NCBI RefSeq assembly: GCF_900107635.1
Contig: NZ_FNRD01000001.1
Location: 310,001-374,000 of the forward strand
Reading direction: 5' to 3'
Source of the DNA: Flavobacterium gillisiae
Lineage (GTDB): Bacteria; Bacteroidota; Bacteroidia; Flavobacteriales; Flavobacteriaceae
DNA: 64,000 nt
Position 1 is the first letter of the stretch, and each line of letters opens with the position of its first letter. Below the pieces are notes generated by a model. It saw only the letters and a program-made list of their open reading frames with translations. It did not search any database and was not told where the DNA came from. The position numbers and the translations under genes are program-made. Positions 43,266-51,767 of this stretch are shown here, piece after piece.

Positions 43266-45233
43266 ATGATTACAAAAGCGACTATAGATACTGTTTTTGA
43301 AACTGCTCGTGTAGAGGAGGTTATTGGCGATTTCGTCCAATTAAAGAGAGCTGGAAGTAATTTTAAAGGACTGAGTCCATTCTCTGATGAGCGTTCGCCA
43401 TCCTTTATGGTTTCACCAGCTAAAGGGATTTGGAAAGATTTTAGTTCTGGAAAAGGTGGGAATTCGATTGCTTTTGTAATGGAACACGAACATTTTACCT
43501 ATCCCGAAGCCATCCGCTATTTAGCCAGGAAATACAATATAGAAATAGAGGAAACAGAGCAAACAAACGAAGAAAAAGCAAATACAGATATTCGAGAGAG
43601 CATGTACTTGGTTTCTGAATTTGCAAAAGATTATTTTCATAGAACACTTTTAAAATCAGAAGAAGGTAAAGCTATAGGTCTTTCTTATTTTAAAGAAAGG
43701 GGATTTACTAATGAAACCATAGAGAAATTTAGCCTTGGATATTCTCCAGAAGCTTGGGATGCTTTTACAAAAGAAGCGCTTGGAAAAGGCTATAAATTAG
43801 AATTTCTTGAAAGTACTGGTTTAACAATCGCTAGAGAAGATAGACCTTTTGACCGGTTCAAAAGCCGCGTAATGTTTCCGATACAAAGTATGTCAGGAAG
43901 GGTACTTGGTTTTGGAGGTAGAATATTGACTAATGATAAAAAGGCCGCGAAATATTTAAACTCACCAGAAAGCGAGATTTACCATAAGAGCAAGGTATTG
44001 TACGGAATATATCAAGCGAAACAGTCTATTGCGAAACTCAATAATTGTTTTTTAGTCGAAGGATATACGGATGTTATTCAGTTTAATCAATCCGGAATTG
44101 AGAATGTGGTTGCGTCTTCTGGGACAGCATTAACGCCAGATCAAATCCGTTTAATTAATAGACTTACAAAAAATATTACTGTTCTTTTTGATGGTGATGC
44201 AGCCGGATTGCGTGCTTCGGTTCGAGGAATCGATTTGATTTTGGAGGAAGGAATGAATGTAAAGGTTTGTACTTTTCCTGATGGAGAAGATCCAGACAGT
44301 TTTGCTAAGAAAACATCTCATGATGATTTAGTCGCTTATCTCGAAAACAATGCAAAAGATTTTATTCAGTTTAAAGCATCGCTTTTGATGAATGAAGCAA
44401 AGAATGACCCTATAAAAAAAGCCGATTTGATTCGGGATATGGTGGTAAGTATTTCTAAAATACCAGATAGAATCCAACGCGAAATATACATTCAGGAATG
44501 TTCTAGAATTATGGATATTTCTGAGCAAGTATTGGTTAGTACTTTGGCGCAATTAGTTCAGAAAGACACTTTAGAGGTTGGTAAAAAACAAAAGCAAGAT
44601 TATAAACCTTTAGAAGTTGTGCAAAGTGAAAATCCTGCCGATGCCGAAAAAGTAGATATTCTCTATCGTTTAGAACGAAAAATAATAGAGATGTTGCTTC
44701 TCTATGGTGATCAAACGGAAGAATTTGAAGATGTACTTTTAAAGTCAAACGGAGAAGGGGAGATTGAACATGTTGTTGAAAAAAAGGAATACAAAGTATT
44801 TCACAGAATCTATTTGAGCTTACAAGAAGATGAGGTTGAATTAGCAAATCCACTGTTTCGTGATATATTTAATGATCTGATTAATTATTTTCTACAAAAT
44901 GATGGTTTCAGTTTAGAGCAATATTTGATGCATTTACAGCCGGAATTTGCCCAAGAGGTTACTGATATTTTAATGGAAGATGAGCGACTTGTAATGCACA
45001 ATTGGGAAGGACAAAATATTTTTCCAAAGTATAAAAAGGACACTATTGGTCAAAATGTTTCAGAGACTATTTTAACGCTGCGCTGGTATTTAGTAGGTAA
45101 AATTATTGAAGAAATAAAAAGCTCCATAACATCTGAATCAGATAATACGGAGCCTATGACAATGATTAGAGACTACCTTGGTCTAACTTTTGCTTTTTCG
45201 AAAAAATTAGGACGGGTAATGTCTCGTTTTTAA
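43266..45233 (+). CDS. dnaG: DNA primase lacking the zinc-ligand residues
   Basis: A 655-residue primase (start set by the promoter box) that makes RNA primers at the replication fork. The TOPRIM catalytic domain is intact: FLVEGYTDVI (Glu, about residue 264) and VLFDGDAAGLR with EDPDSF. The N-terminal CHC2 zinc domain is present in fold (GLSPFSDERSPSFMV, KDFSSGKGGNSIAF), but all four metal ligands are replaced: Ser37, Ser40, Asp58 and Ser61 stand where Cys/His/Cys/Cys occur in E. coli. I recall the same change in other Flavobacterium primases. The helicase-binding C-terminal domain (about 440-655) is present. Confidence 0.95.
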   Translation: MITKATIDTVFETARVEEVIGDFVQLKRAGSNFKGLSPFSDERSPSFMVSPAKGIWKDFSSGKGGNSIAFVMEHEHFTYPEAIRYLARKYNIEIEETEQTNEEKANTDIRESMYLVSEFAKDYFHRTLLKSEEGKAIGLSYFKERGFTNETIEKFSLGYSPEAWDAFTKEALGKGYKLEFLESTGLTIAREDRPFDRFKSRVMFPIQSMSGRVLGFGGRILTNDKKAAKYLNSPESEIYHKSKVLYGIYQAKQSIAKLNNCFLVEGYTDVIQFNQSGIENVVASSGTALTPDQIRLINRLTKNITVLFDGDAAGLRASVRGIDLILEEGMNVKVCTFPDGEDPDSFAKKTSHDDLVAYLENNAKDFIQFKASLLMNEAKNDPIKKADLIRDMVVSISKIPDRIQREIYIQECSRIMDISEQVLVSTLAQLVQKDTLEVGKKQKQDYKPLEVVQSENPADAEKVDILYRLERKIIEMLLLYGDQTEEFEDVLLKSNGEGEIEHVVEKKEYKVFHRIYLSLQEDEVELANPLFRDIFNDLINYFLQNDGFSLEQYLMHLQPEFAQEVTDILMEDERLVMHNWEGQNIFPKYKKDTIGQNVSETILTLRWYLVGKIIEEIKSSITSESDNTEPMTMIRDYLGLTFAFSKKLGRVMSRF

Positions 45234-45863
45234 TTAAACTATTTCTAATTTTTGTGCTTTGTTTACTAAATCAACTAGGTTGGTAACATTCAGTTTCGTT
45301 AATAAACGCAATTTGTAGGTGCTTATCGTTTTCTCGTTAAGGCCTAGAATTTCAGCAATTTCGTGATTTTTTTTACCTCCGCTTAAATAACGCAACACTT
45401 CAACCTCACGATTGGAAAGCTTACGATACAAACGTTCGCTTTTGCTTTGTTTTGCAATTAAGGCGAGGTTTTTCTTCACGGTTTCGTTCATAATTATCTT
45501 ACCTTGACTCACTTTTATGATTGATAAACCCAAGGTTTCCAGTTTTTCTTTCTTGTGAACAAATCCTGAAACACCTGCTTTAATAGCATTTGGCGCATAA
45601 ATCTGTTCAGAAAGACCACTGAATATAATAATTTTTGTCTTTGGAAAGTTTTTTAGAATTGATTTGACTTCAAAAATACTAGAAAGACCTTCTAATTCTA
45701 AGTCTAAAATTAAAACATCAATTTCTTTAGTAAGAAGAATATCACGAATCATTAAAAAATTACCAACATTGGCTACTAGTGATATTTCGGCATGATCTTT
45801 AAAATAAGATTTCACTCCAAAATGCACTACAGGGAAGTTATCAGCTAAACAAACTTTTATCAT
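45234..45863 (-). CDS. LuxR/NarL-type response regulator
   Basis: A 209-residue protein: receiver domain (about 1-120; acidic CLADN, phospho-Asp in LILDLELEG, Lys in FVHKKEK) and a LuxR-type HTH (about 145-205; SNREVEVLRYLSGGKKNHEIAEILGLNEKTISTYKLRL in family pattern). It is convergent with dnaG and their coding ends are directly adjacent with no terminator between. No partner kinase is next to it. Possibly controlled by an orphan kinase elsewhere. Confidence 0.92.
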   Translation of the reverse strand: MIKVCLADNFPVVHFGVKSYFKDHAEISLVANVGNFLMIRDILLTKEIDVLILDLELEGLSSIFEVKSILKNFPKTKIIIFSGLSEQIYAPNAIKAGVSGFVHKKEKLETLGLSIIKVSQGKIIMNETVKKNLALIAKQSKSERLYRKLSNREVEVLRYLSGGKKNHEIAEILGLNEKTISTYKLRLLTKLNVTNLVDLVNKAQKLEIV

Positions 45864-45953
45864 GATTTTTGGTTTTTAGAGTTTTTTGTCACTATTCATT
45901 ATTAAATATAAGAAAAATTATGTTTATTTTCTAATTATTCGGATAAAAGACCA

Positions 45954-46754
45954 TTAATCCCGATTAACTAAACAAACAGGTATTTCTTTCATTTTGTGTT
46001 GGTTAATTTTATTTAAGCGTTTGTATATATCAAATACCGTTTTTTCTCTTCCGGAGAAATCAGTACTAGATTTTCCTGCCTGGTCCTGATTCATGGCCCA
46101 CTCTAATTCGTCATAGGTGGCGCCTAATTGTGCTTCATCTGTTTTTTCATCACCAAATAGTCCGTCAGATGGAGCCGCATTTAAAATAGATTCTGGAACT
46201 TTTAAATAAGCAGCTAACATAAATACTTCTGACTTCATTAAATCAGCAATTGGGCTAAGGTCTACACCGCCATCTCCATATTTTGTAAAAAAGCCAACGC
46301 CAAAATCTTCCACCTTGTTTCCTGTCCCTGCGACTAATAGTCCCTGCACGCCAGCAAAATAATATAAAGTGGTCATTCGTAAACGAGCACGTGTATTTGC
46401 AAGAGTCAGATTGAGTTTGTTTTCTTCGAAGTCAGTAGGAACCTCGGTTTTGAAAGTTTCAAAAACAGAAGTCAAATCTGCTAGGGTTTCTGAAACATTA
46501 GGGTATCTGCTTTTTAATTGATTAATATGCTCACGTCCACGGCTAACATGGCTTTCATGCTGATGAATGGGCATTTCAACACATAAAACCTTTAGTCCTG
46601 TTTGCGCGCACAATGTTGAAGTTACTGCTGAGTCTACTCCGCCGGAAATTCCAACCACGAAGCCATTTACTTTTGCGTTTTCGGCATAGGTTTTTAACCA
46701 ATTAACAATCTGAGTATTCACTTTCTCAACTTGAAGCGTATTTTTTTTAATCAT
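45954..46754 (-). CDS. nadE: Ammonia-dependent NAD(+) synthetase
   Basis: A 266-residue cytosolic enzyme for the last step of NAD synthesis (deamido-NAD to NAD). The ATP-pyrophosphatase P-loop is VVGISGGVDSAVTS (about residues 31-44), and GTGNKVEDFGVGFFTKYGDGGVDLSPIADL marks the deamido-NAD site (about 145-175). No glutaminase domain is present, so ammonia comes from outside. Divergent from gldB. Confidence 0.94.
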   Translation of the reverse strand: MIKKNTLQVEKVNTQIVNWLKTYAENAKVNGFVVGISGGVDSAVTSTLCAQTGLKVLCVEMPIHQHESHVSRGREHINQLKSRYPNVSETLADLTSVFETFKTEVPTDFEENKLNLTLANTRARLRMTTLYYFAGVQGLLVAGTGNKVEDFGVGFFTKYGDGGVDLSPIADLMKSEVFMLAAYLKVPESILNAAPSDGLFGDEKTDEAQLGATYDELEWAMNQDQAGKSSTDFSGREKTVFDIYKRLNKINQHKMKEIPVCLVNRD

Positions 46755-46783
46755 AATAGTCTACGTTTTAACGAGCAGGAATG

Positions 46784-46791
46784 TATATTTG
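46784..46791 (+). promoter_or_regulatory. -7 box of gldBC
   Basis: TATATTTG on the plus strand; leader of about 60 bases to the gldB ATG. Confidence 0.6.
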
Positions 46792-46854
46792 CAAAATCAT
46801 TCAAGAGTATGCTTGTTTTTCTGATTCTATATCGGCAAATTTAATTAAAAAATA

Positions 46855-47811
46855 ATGAAATTATATCACATTCCGCTTCTCATATGTCTCTTTTTTCTAT
46901 CATGTGGTAAGAAAAGCAAAGTAGAAAAAGCTGTAGAAGAAATTCCTGTGGAAATAAAGGTGGAGCGTTTCGACAAAATCTTTTTTGAGACTGATCCAGA
47001 AGATCTTGGCAAAATAAAAAAAGAGTTCCCTTTTTTCTTTCCTCCTGGTAATGACGATGCGGTTTGGTTAGATAAAATGCAGAATCCGCTCTGGAGGGAA
47101 TTGTATACTGAGGTACAGAAAAAGTACGCAAACTTTGACGCTGTTAAGGTGAAGCTAGAGGAGCTTTTTAAACATCTGAAGTATTATTTTCCTGAAACGA
47201 AGTCGCCAAAAGTGATCACTGTGATTTCCGAAATGGATTACAATAATAAAGTGATTTATGCGGATAGTTTGGTGATTATTTCTCTCGAAATGTATTTGGG
47301 AAAGGAACATAAGTTTTATCAATTTCCTAATTATATCAAGCAGAATTTCGAGGAAAACCAAATTATGCCTGACGTTGTTTCGAGCTTTTACAAGCGAAAA
47401 GTAGCGCCAGATCCTGCGAAAAATTTATTGTCTAAAATGATAAATTCAGGAAAGGAATTGTATTTAAAAGATCTCTTGCTTCCTGATTATAGCGATGCTG
47501 ATAAGATGGGGTATACAAATGAGCAGATTGAATGGTGTAATGAGAATGAGAGTTATATGTGGCGTTATTTTATCGAAAAAGAAATGCTTTATAGTGATGA
47601 TCAGAAGTTAATTTCGCGTTTTATAAGTCCTGCTCCTTTTTCTAAATTTTATTTGGAGATTGATAATGAAACACCTGGTCAAGTTGGTGGTTGGGTAGGA
47701 TGGCAAATTGTTCGCTCGTATATGAAAAACAATGAAGTATCTTTGCAGCAGTTATTAGAAACAGATGCTAAACAAATATTTGAAAAATCAAAATACAAAC
47801 CTAAGAAGTAA
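46855..47811 (+). CDS. gldB: Gliding motility lipoprotein GldB
   Basis: A 318-residue lipoprotein with lipobox LFFLSC (Cys 17) and body motifs of the GldB family (IKVERFDKIFFETDPEDL, PPGNDDAVWLDKMQNPLW). In Flavobacterium johnsoniae GldB is required for gliding and for type IX secretion-linked processes (established knowledge). It is followed directly by gldC with a one-base overlap (TAATG), the conserved operon order. Placement next to nadE is also familiar in the family. Confidence 0.94.
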   Translation: MKLYHIPLLICLFFLSCGKKSKVEKAVEEIPVEIKVERFDKIFFETDPEDLGKIKKEFPFFFPPGNDDAVWLDKMQNPLWRELYTEVQKKYANFDAVKVKLEELFKHLKYYFPETKSPKVITVISEMDYNNKVIYADSLVIISLEMYLGKEHKFYQFPNYIKQNFEENQIMPDVVSSFYKRKVAPDPAKNLLSKMINSGKELYLKDLLLPDYSDADKMGYTNEQIEWCNENESYMWRYFIEKEMLYSDDQKLISRFISPAPFSKFYLEIDNETPGQVGGWVGWQIVRSYMKNNEVSLQQLLETDAKQIFEKSKYKPKK

Positions 47812-48146
47812 TGTCAGATAAAAACAGATCGGAAATTAAATTCCTTGTAGAGTTAGATGAAAACCGCGTTCCAGAAAAATTATTGTGGACCGCAAAAGAC
47901 GGTGGTGTAGAATTAGAAGAAGCAAAGGCAATTATGTTGTCTGTGTGGGATAGTAAAGCCAAAGAAAGTATGCGTATTGATTTATGGATAAAAGAGATGC
48001 CTGTAGATGAAATGAAAATATTCTTTCATCAAACATTAGTAGCGATGTCAGATACTTTTCATCGTGCCACAGGTGATGAGAAGATGGCAGAGACCATGAA
48101 AGATTTTTGCGAATATTTTGCAGAGAAATTAGAATTGAAGAAGTAA
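47811..48146 (+). CDS. gldC: Gliding motility protein GldC
   Basis: A 111-residue soluble protein characteristic of the gldB-gldC pair (SEIKFLVELDENRVPEKLLW, MSVWDSKAKESMRIDLWIKEM). In F. johnsoniae it is not absolutely essential but enhances gliding. It is translationally coupled to gldB, and a strong convergent-gene terminator follows. Confidence 0.93.
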   Translation: MSDKNRSEIKFLVELDENRVPEKLLWTAKDGGVELEEAKAIMLSVWDSKAKESMRIDLWIKEMPVDEMKIFFHQTLVAMSDTFHRATGDEKMAETMKDFCEYFAEKLELKK

Positions 48147-48168
48147 GATTAATTTCTTCCCTAATACA

Positions 48169-48210
48169 AAACATCCCAAAGCTTAATTTTAAGCTTTGGG
48201 ATGTTTTTTT
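48169..48210. terminator. Strong terminator between gldC and engB
   Basis: AAACATCCCAAAGCTTA pairs with its complement around ATTTT, with T runs on both sides, so it may serve both strands. Confidence 0.9.
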
Positions 48211-48236
48211 ATGTAGTAAAGGAATGTAGTCTATTT

Positions 48237-48857
48237 TTAAAACTGACCACCGCCTTTAAAAATTTCTTGATTTACTTCGTCGATATAGCTTAGAACATTC
48301 TCTTTTCCTAAAGATTCTGTTGCAGAGGTTACGAAATATTGAGGCATTTCGGCCCAATTGTTAGCAAACATACTTTTCTTGTATGCTGCAATATGAGAAT
48401 CAATTTTTACTTTACTGATCTTGTCTGCTTTGGTAAAAATAATACAAAAAGGAATTTCGCTTTCTCCCATGTAAGACATGAACTCAATGTCTATAGTTTG
48501 AGCTTCGTGACGAATATCGATTAAAACAAAAGCACAAACTAGTTGTTCTCTCGTCTCGAAATAATCGGTTATAAACTGTTGGAAAACTGATTTTGTTTTC
48601 TTGGATACTTTAGCATAACCATATCCAGGTAAATCAACTAAGAACCAATTGTTATTTATTAGGAAATGATTAATTAGCTGCGTTTTTCCAGGTCTTCCAG
48701 ATGTTTTAGCTAATTTTTTTTGGTTGGTCAACATATTGATTAATGAGGACTTTCCAACATTAGACCTGCCTATAAAAGCATATTCTGGCAAACGGTCTTT
48801 TGGACATTTGCTTACATCGGAGTTGCTAATTACAAATTCGGCGGTATTGATTTTCAT
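48237..48857 (-). CDS. engB: Ribosome biogenesis GTPase EngB (YsxC/YihA)
   Basis: A 206-residue GTPase needed for 50S ribosome assembly. G1 GRSNVGKSS (about residues 31-39), G2 Thr in RPGKTQLINHF, G3 DLPGYGYAK, G4 TKADK and G5 SATE are all present. It lies 39 bases downstream of the alpha/beta hydrolase gene on the same strand, so they are probably co-transcribed. Confidence 0.95.
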   Translation of the reverse strand: MKINTAEFVISNSDVSKCPKDRLPEYAFIGRSNVGKSSLINMLTNQKKLAKTSGRPGKTQLINHFLINNNWFLVDLPGYGYAKVSKKTKSVFQQFITDYFETREQLVCAFVLIDIRHEAQTIDIEFMSYMGESEIPFCIIFTKADKISKVKIDSHIAAYKKSMFANNWAEMPQYFVTSATESLGKENVLSYIDEVNQEIFKGGGQF

Positions 48858-48896
48858 ATTTTTTTGTGTAAAACCTCTCCTTAGGAAGTGAGGTGC

Positions 48897-49661
48897 TTAT
48901 AAATTGGATTTAGTTAGCCATTCTTCAAGCAAGCGATTGAACTCTTCTGGATGTTCCATCATTGCCGCGTGACCACATTTATCAATCCAATATAAGGTTG
49001 AGTTGGGTAATAATTTATTAAATTCTTCAGCAACATCCGGAGGAGTTACTTTGTCGTTTTTACCCCAAATAATACAAGTTCGCACATGCATCTTCGGAAG
49101 GTCTTTCGCCATATTATGACGAATGGCACTTTTGGCAATTGTTAATGTTTTGATCAGTTTTATTCTGTCGTTAACTGTTGCGTAAACTTCGTCAATCAAT
49201 TCTGGTGTAGCAATTGCAGGGTCGTAAAATACGTCTTCGGCTTTTTTCTTGATATACTCATAATCGCCTCTTTTTGGATAACTATCACCCATGGCACTTT
49301 CGTACAATCCTGAACTTCCTGTTATTACAAGTCCTGCCACTTTTTCAGGGTACATTTTTGTGTGGTATAGAGCAATATGACCTCCTAGTGAATTCCCTAG
49401 AAGAATAACTCTATCAAATCCTTTAAAAGTGATAAAGTCCTTAACGTATTTAGCAAAACTTTTTACGTTTGTTTTTAAAATATTTTGGGTGTAGATAGGT
49501 AAATCCGGGATTACAATTTTGTATCCTTTCTCAGAAAAATGACTGGCTACGGCATCAAAATTACTTAAACCTCCCATCAGCCCATGTAAGATTACAATTG
49601 GCGTTCCTTCTCCAGCCTCATAATAGCTGTATTTACCTTCCTTCTTATAGTTTTTTTCCAT
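48897..49661 (-). CDS. Alpha/beta-fold hydrolase
   Basis: A 254-residue cytosolic protein with the nucleophile elbow LLGNSLGGHIALY (Ser about 98), the oxyanion HGLMGGLSNFD near residue 26, and Asp/His in WGKNDKVTPP and GHAAMMEHP. The substrate is unknown. It has a promoter box (49690-49697) and heads a short operon with engB. Confidence 0.9.
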   Translation of the reverse strand: MEKNYKKEGKYSYYEAGEGTPIVILHGLMGGLSNFDAVASHFSEKGYKIVIPDLPIYTQNILKTNVKSFAKYVKDFITFKGFDRVILLGNSLGGHIALYHTKMYPEKVAGLVITGSSGLYESAMGDSYPKRGDYEYIKKKAEDVFYDPAIATPELIDEVYATVNDRIKLIKTLTIAKSAIRHNMAKDLPKMHVRTCIIWGKNDKVTPPDVAEEFNKLLPNSTLYWIDKCGHAAMMEHPEEFNRLLEEWLTKSNL

Positions 49662-49689
49662 GTTCTTGAATACGGATTTTCAATTTTCA

Positions 49690-49697
49690 CAAATATA
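49690..49697 (-). promoter_or_regulatory. -7 box of the hydrolase-engB operon
   Basis: TATATTTG on the minus strand, 28 bases upstream of the hydrolase ATG. Confidence 0.6.
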
Positions 49698-49919
49698 GGA
49701 TTTAAAAAATTAAAAAGAATTTTTGAAAACGATTTTTGGGCATATTAATGCATTTTGCGCATATTTATTTTTCAGGAGCTAAATAATGTATAAAAGCAGT
49801 CCTTTTAAAGCAATTTTCTATTGTAAGTAAAAAGGTATTTTAGTTAAAATATTGAAAATAAATCGCTGGGAATTTCGATAGTTTAAGCTTTCTTTTGAAT
49901 AACTGATAAAACGGCTAAT
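49698..49919. other. Intergenic stretch upstream of the dcw control region
   Basis: AT-rich sequence with no gene or structure I can support. Confidence 0.5.
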
Positions 49920-49943
49920 AGTCTGACAGTCTGTTAGTCTTGT
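49920..49943. repeat. Three 8-base direct repeats (AGTCTGxx)
   Basis: AGTCTGAC, AGTCTGTT and AGTCTTGT follow each other directly, 44 bases upstream of the first MraZ-like box. Function unknown. Confidence 0.5.
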
Positions 49944-49984
49944 CTCTGAGTCGTTTTGCTTCGTTGTGGTTAAACTTATTAACA

Positions 49985-50012
49985 AAGTGGTAGATAGTGG
50001 TAAATAGTGGTG
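49985..50012 (+). promoter_or_regulatory. MraZ-box array (three GTGG repeats, 10-base spacing)
   Basis: GTGG occurs at 49987, 49997 and 50007, each within an A/T-rich decamer of the form AxAGTGGTxA. Known MraZ operators are three GTGG/TGGG-type repeats with one helical turn between them. The array overlaps the -33 region of the mraZ promoter. Confidence 0.8.
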
Positions 50013-50022
50013 ATATTTTTCA

Positions 50023-50030
50023 TATTTTTG
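50023..50030 (+). promoter_or_regulatory. -7 box of the dcw operon
   Basis: TATTTTTG just downstream of the MraZ boxes and 26 bases before the mraZ start. It fixes the mraZ start downstream of 50036 or so. Confidence 0.65.
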
Positions 50031-50056
50031 CTCTATATCATTTTAAAACTATTCTT

Positions 50057-50530
50057 TTGAATACAATTGTTGGGACATATGAATGTAAGGTCGATGCTAA
50101 AGGAAGAGTGCTGTTGCCAGCGCCTTTGAAGAAGCAATTGACGCTTTCTCTTCAAAGCGGTTTCGTTTTGAAGCGTTCGGTTTTTCAGCCTTGTTTGGAG
50201 TTGTATCCTATGGAAGAATGGAATGTGATGATGGCAAAAATCAATAAGTTGAATCGGTTTGTAAAGAAGAATAATGATTTTATCCGAAGATTCACCGCCG
50301 GTGTAAAAGTGGTAGAAATAGATTCTCTAGGGAGGTTGTTGATTCCTAAAGACTTAGTGTCTTTTGGGAGTATTGCGAAGGAGGTTGTCTTTTCTTCCGC
50401 TGTTAACATAGTGGAGATTTGGGATAAAGATTTATACGAGACATCGATAAATGGGGAAGACGTAGATTTTGCAGATTTAGCAGAAGAAGTAATGGGAAAT
50501 ATAAATGACGACGACAATGGAATATCATAA
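50057..50530 (+). CDS. mraZ: Transcriptional regulator MraZ
   Basis: A 157-residue protein with two AbrB/SpoVT-like MraZ domains, opening NTIVGTYECKVDAKGRVLLPAPLKKQL and repeating VVEIDSLGRLLIPKDLV (about residue 83). It represses the division and cell-wall cluster. The start is TTG 50057; a longer frame from 49997 would start upstream of the promoter box and inside the MraZ-box array. First gene of the operon; its end overlaps rsmH. Confidence 0.93.
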   Translation: MNTIVGTYECKVDAKGRVLLPAPLKKQLTLSLQSGFVLKRSVFQPCLELYPMEEWNVMMAKINKLNRFVKKNNDFIRRFTAGVKVVEIDSLGRLLIPKDLVSFGSIAKEVVFSSAVNIVEIWDKDLYETSINGEDVDFADLAEEVMGNINDDDNGIS

Positions 50531-51413
50531 TCCGGTTTTGCTTCAAGCATCAGTAGATGGTTTAAATATTAAGCCTGATGGCGTTTATGTAGATGTAACC
50601 TTCGGTGGAGGTGGGCATTCGAAAGAAATACTAAGCAGGTTAGGGCCAAGCGGGAGACTGTTTGCTTTTGATCAGGACGAGGATGCTTTGGCTAATGCTT
50701 TGCCAGATGAGCGATTTACGCTTATTAACGAGAATTTTAGATTCATCAAACGTTTCTTGCGTTTTTACGGTTTGAAAAGTGTGGATGGAATTTTGGCTGA
50801 TTTGGGAGTTTCCTCTCATCAATTTGATGTGGCTGAACGTGGTTTTTCTACTCGTTTTGATGCTGGATTGGATATGAGAATGAGTCAGAAAAATGACTTA
50901 AATGCATACAGAGTAGTAAATGAGTACGATGAGGCTGATTTAAAACGTGTTTTTTTAGATTACGGAGAATTGAAAAACGCTGCTGTTTTGGCAAGAACCA
51001 TTGTAGAGGCTAGAGAAGTACAACCTATTAAGACTACTGATGAATTGAAGGAGGTTTTGGCAAAATATTTACCAGAGAGAGTAAGGAATAAAATACTAGC
51101 TCAAATCTATCAAGCCATTCGAATTGAAGTAAATCAAGAAATGGATGTTCTAAAAGAATTCTTGGAGCAGTCATTAGAAGTGCTAAAATCGGGAGGGCGA
51201 TTAAGTGTGATTTCATATCATTCATTAGAAGATAGATTGGTAAAACGATTTGTGAAAAACGGTATGTTTGAAGGGGAGCCTGAGCGTGACTTTTTTGGTA
51301 ATTTTTCCGTTCCGTTTAAGATTATCGGAAAATTAATAGTGCCGGACAAAGAAGAGATAAAATTAAATAATAGAGCTCGAAGTGCTAAATTAAGAATAGC
51401 AGAAAAGATATAA
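50505..51413 (+). CDS. rsmH: 16S rRNA (cytosine-1402-N4)-methyltransferase
   Basis: A 302-residue SAM-dependent enzyme methylating N4 of C1402 in 16S rRNA. Motif I is DVTFGGGGHSKEIL and others include LADLGVSSHQFD, AERGFSTRFDAGLDMRM, ISYHSLEDRLVKRF and NNRARSAKLRIAEK. Overlap with mraZ is 26 bases from ATG 50505, or 14 bases from ATG 50517 (MEYHNPVLLQ), a plausible alternative start. Confidence 0.95.
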   Translation: MTTTMEYHNPVLLQASVDGLNIKPDGVYVDVTFGGGGHSKEILSRLGPSGRLFAFDQDEDALANALPDERFTLINENFRFIKRFLRFYGLKSVDGILADLGVSSHQFDVAERGFSTRFDAGLDMRMSQKNDLNAYRVVNEYDEADLKRVFLDYGELKNAAVLARTIVEAREVQPIKTTDELKEVLAKYLPERVRNKILAQIYQAIRIEVNQEMDVLKEFLEQSLEVLKSGGRLSVISYHSLEDRLVKRFVKNGMFEGEPERDFFGNFSVPFKIIGKLIVPDKEEIKLNNRARSAKLRIAEKI

Positions 51414-51419
51414 TTCAGA

Positions 51420-51767
51420 ATGAAAAACGGTGTTTATAACATATTAAAAGCGAGATTTCTTATCGACGATGACGCGATGAAAAATTGGCGTTTTATCGTT
51501 TTTCTTATTCTTTTAGCTATTGTTATGATTGCTAATACACAACGTTTTGAGCAGAAAGTTTTTCAAATTGCCAAATTAACGACTGAGGTAAAAGAATTGC
51601 GCTCAGAATTTGTTGACCGACGTTCTCAGTTGATGAAATTGAAAATGGAGTCTACTGTTTCAGATAAAATGGTAGAAAAACAAATTTTTCCATCGACTGT
51701 TCCTCCAATTAAAATAAAAGTAAAAAAAGAAGAAGAGAAAACTTTTCTTAAAAAATTATGGCAGTAG
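51420..51767 (+). CDS. ftsL: FtsL-like cell division protein
   Basis: A 115-residue single-pass protein: a cytoplasmic N-terminus, a membrane helix (about 23-42, WRFIVFLILLAIVMIANTQ), then a coiled coil (about 50-85). The position between rsmH and the penicillin-binding protein is the standard place of ftsL, whose sequence is poorly conserved, so the name rests on context and topology. Overlaps ftsI by ten bases. Confidence 0.78.
   Translation: MKNGVYNILKARFLIDDDAMKNWRFIVFLILLAIVMIANTQRFEQKVFQIAKLTTEVKELRSEFVDRRSQLMKLKMESTVSDKMVEKQIFPSTVPPIKIKVKKEEEKTFLKKLWQ

Noticed and set aside
49997-50056. Upstream ATG-like start for MraZ
   Set aside because: It falls within the MraZ boxes and before the promoter box; homologues begin NTIVGTYECK, matching TTG 50057.
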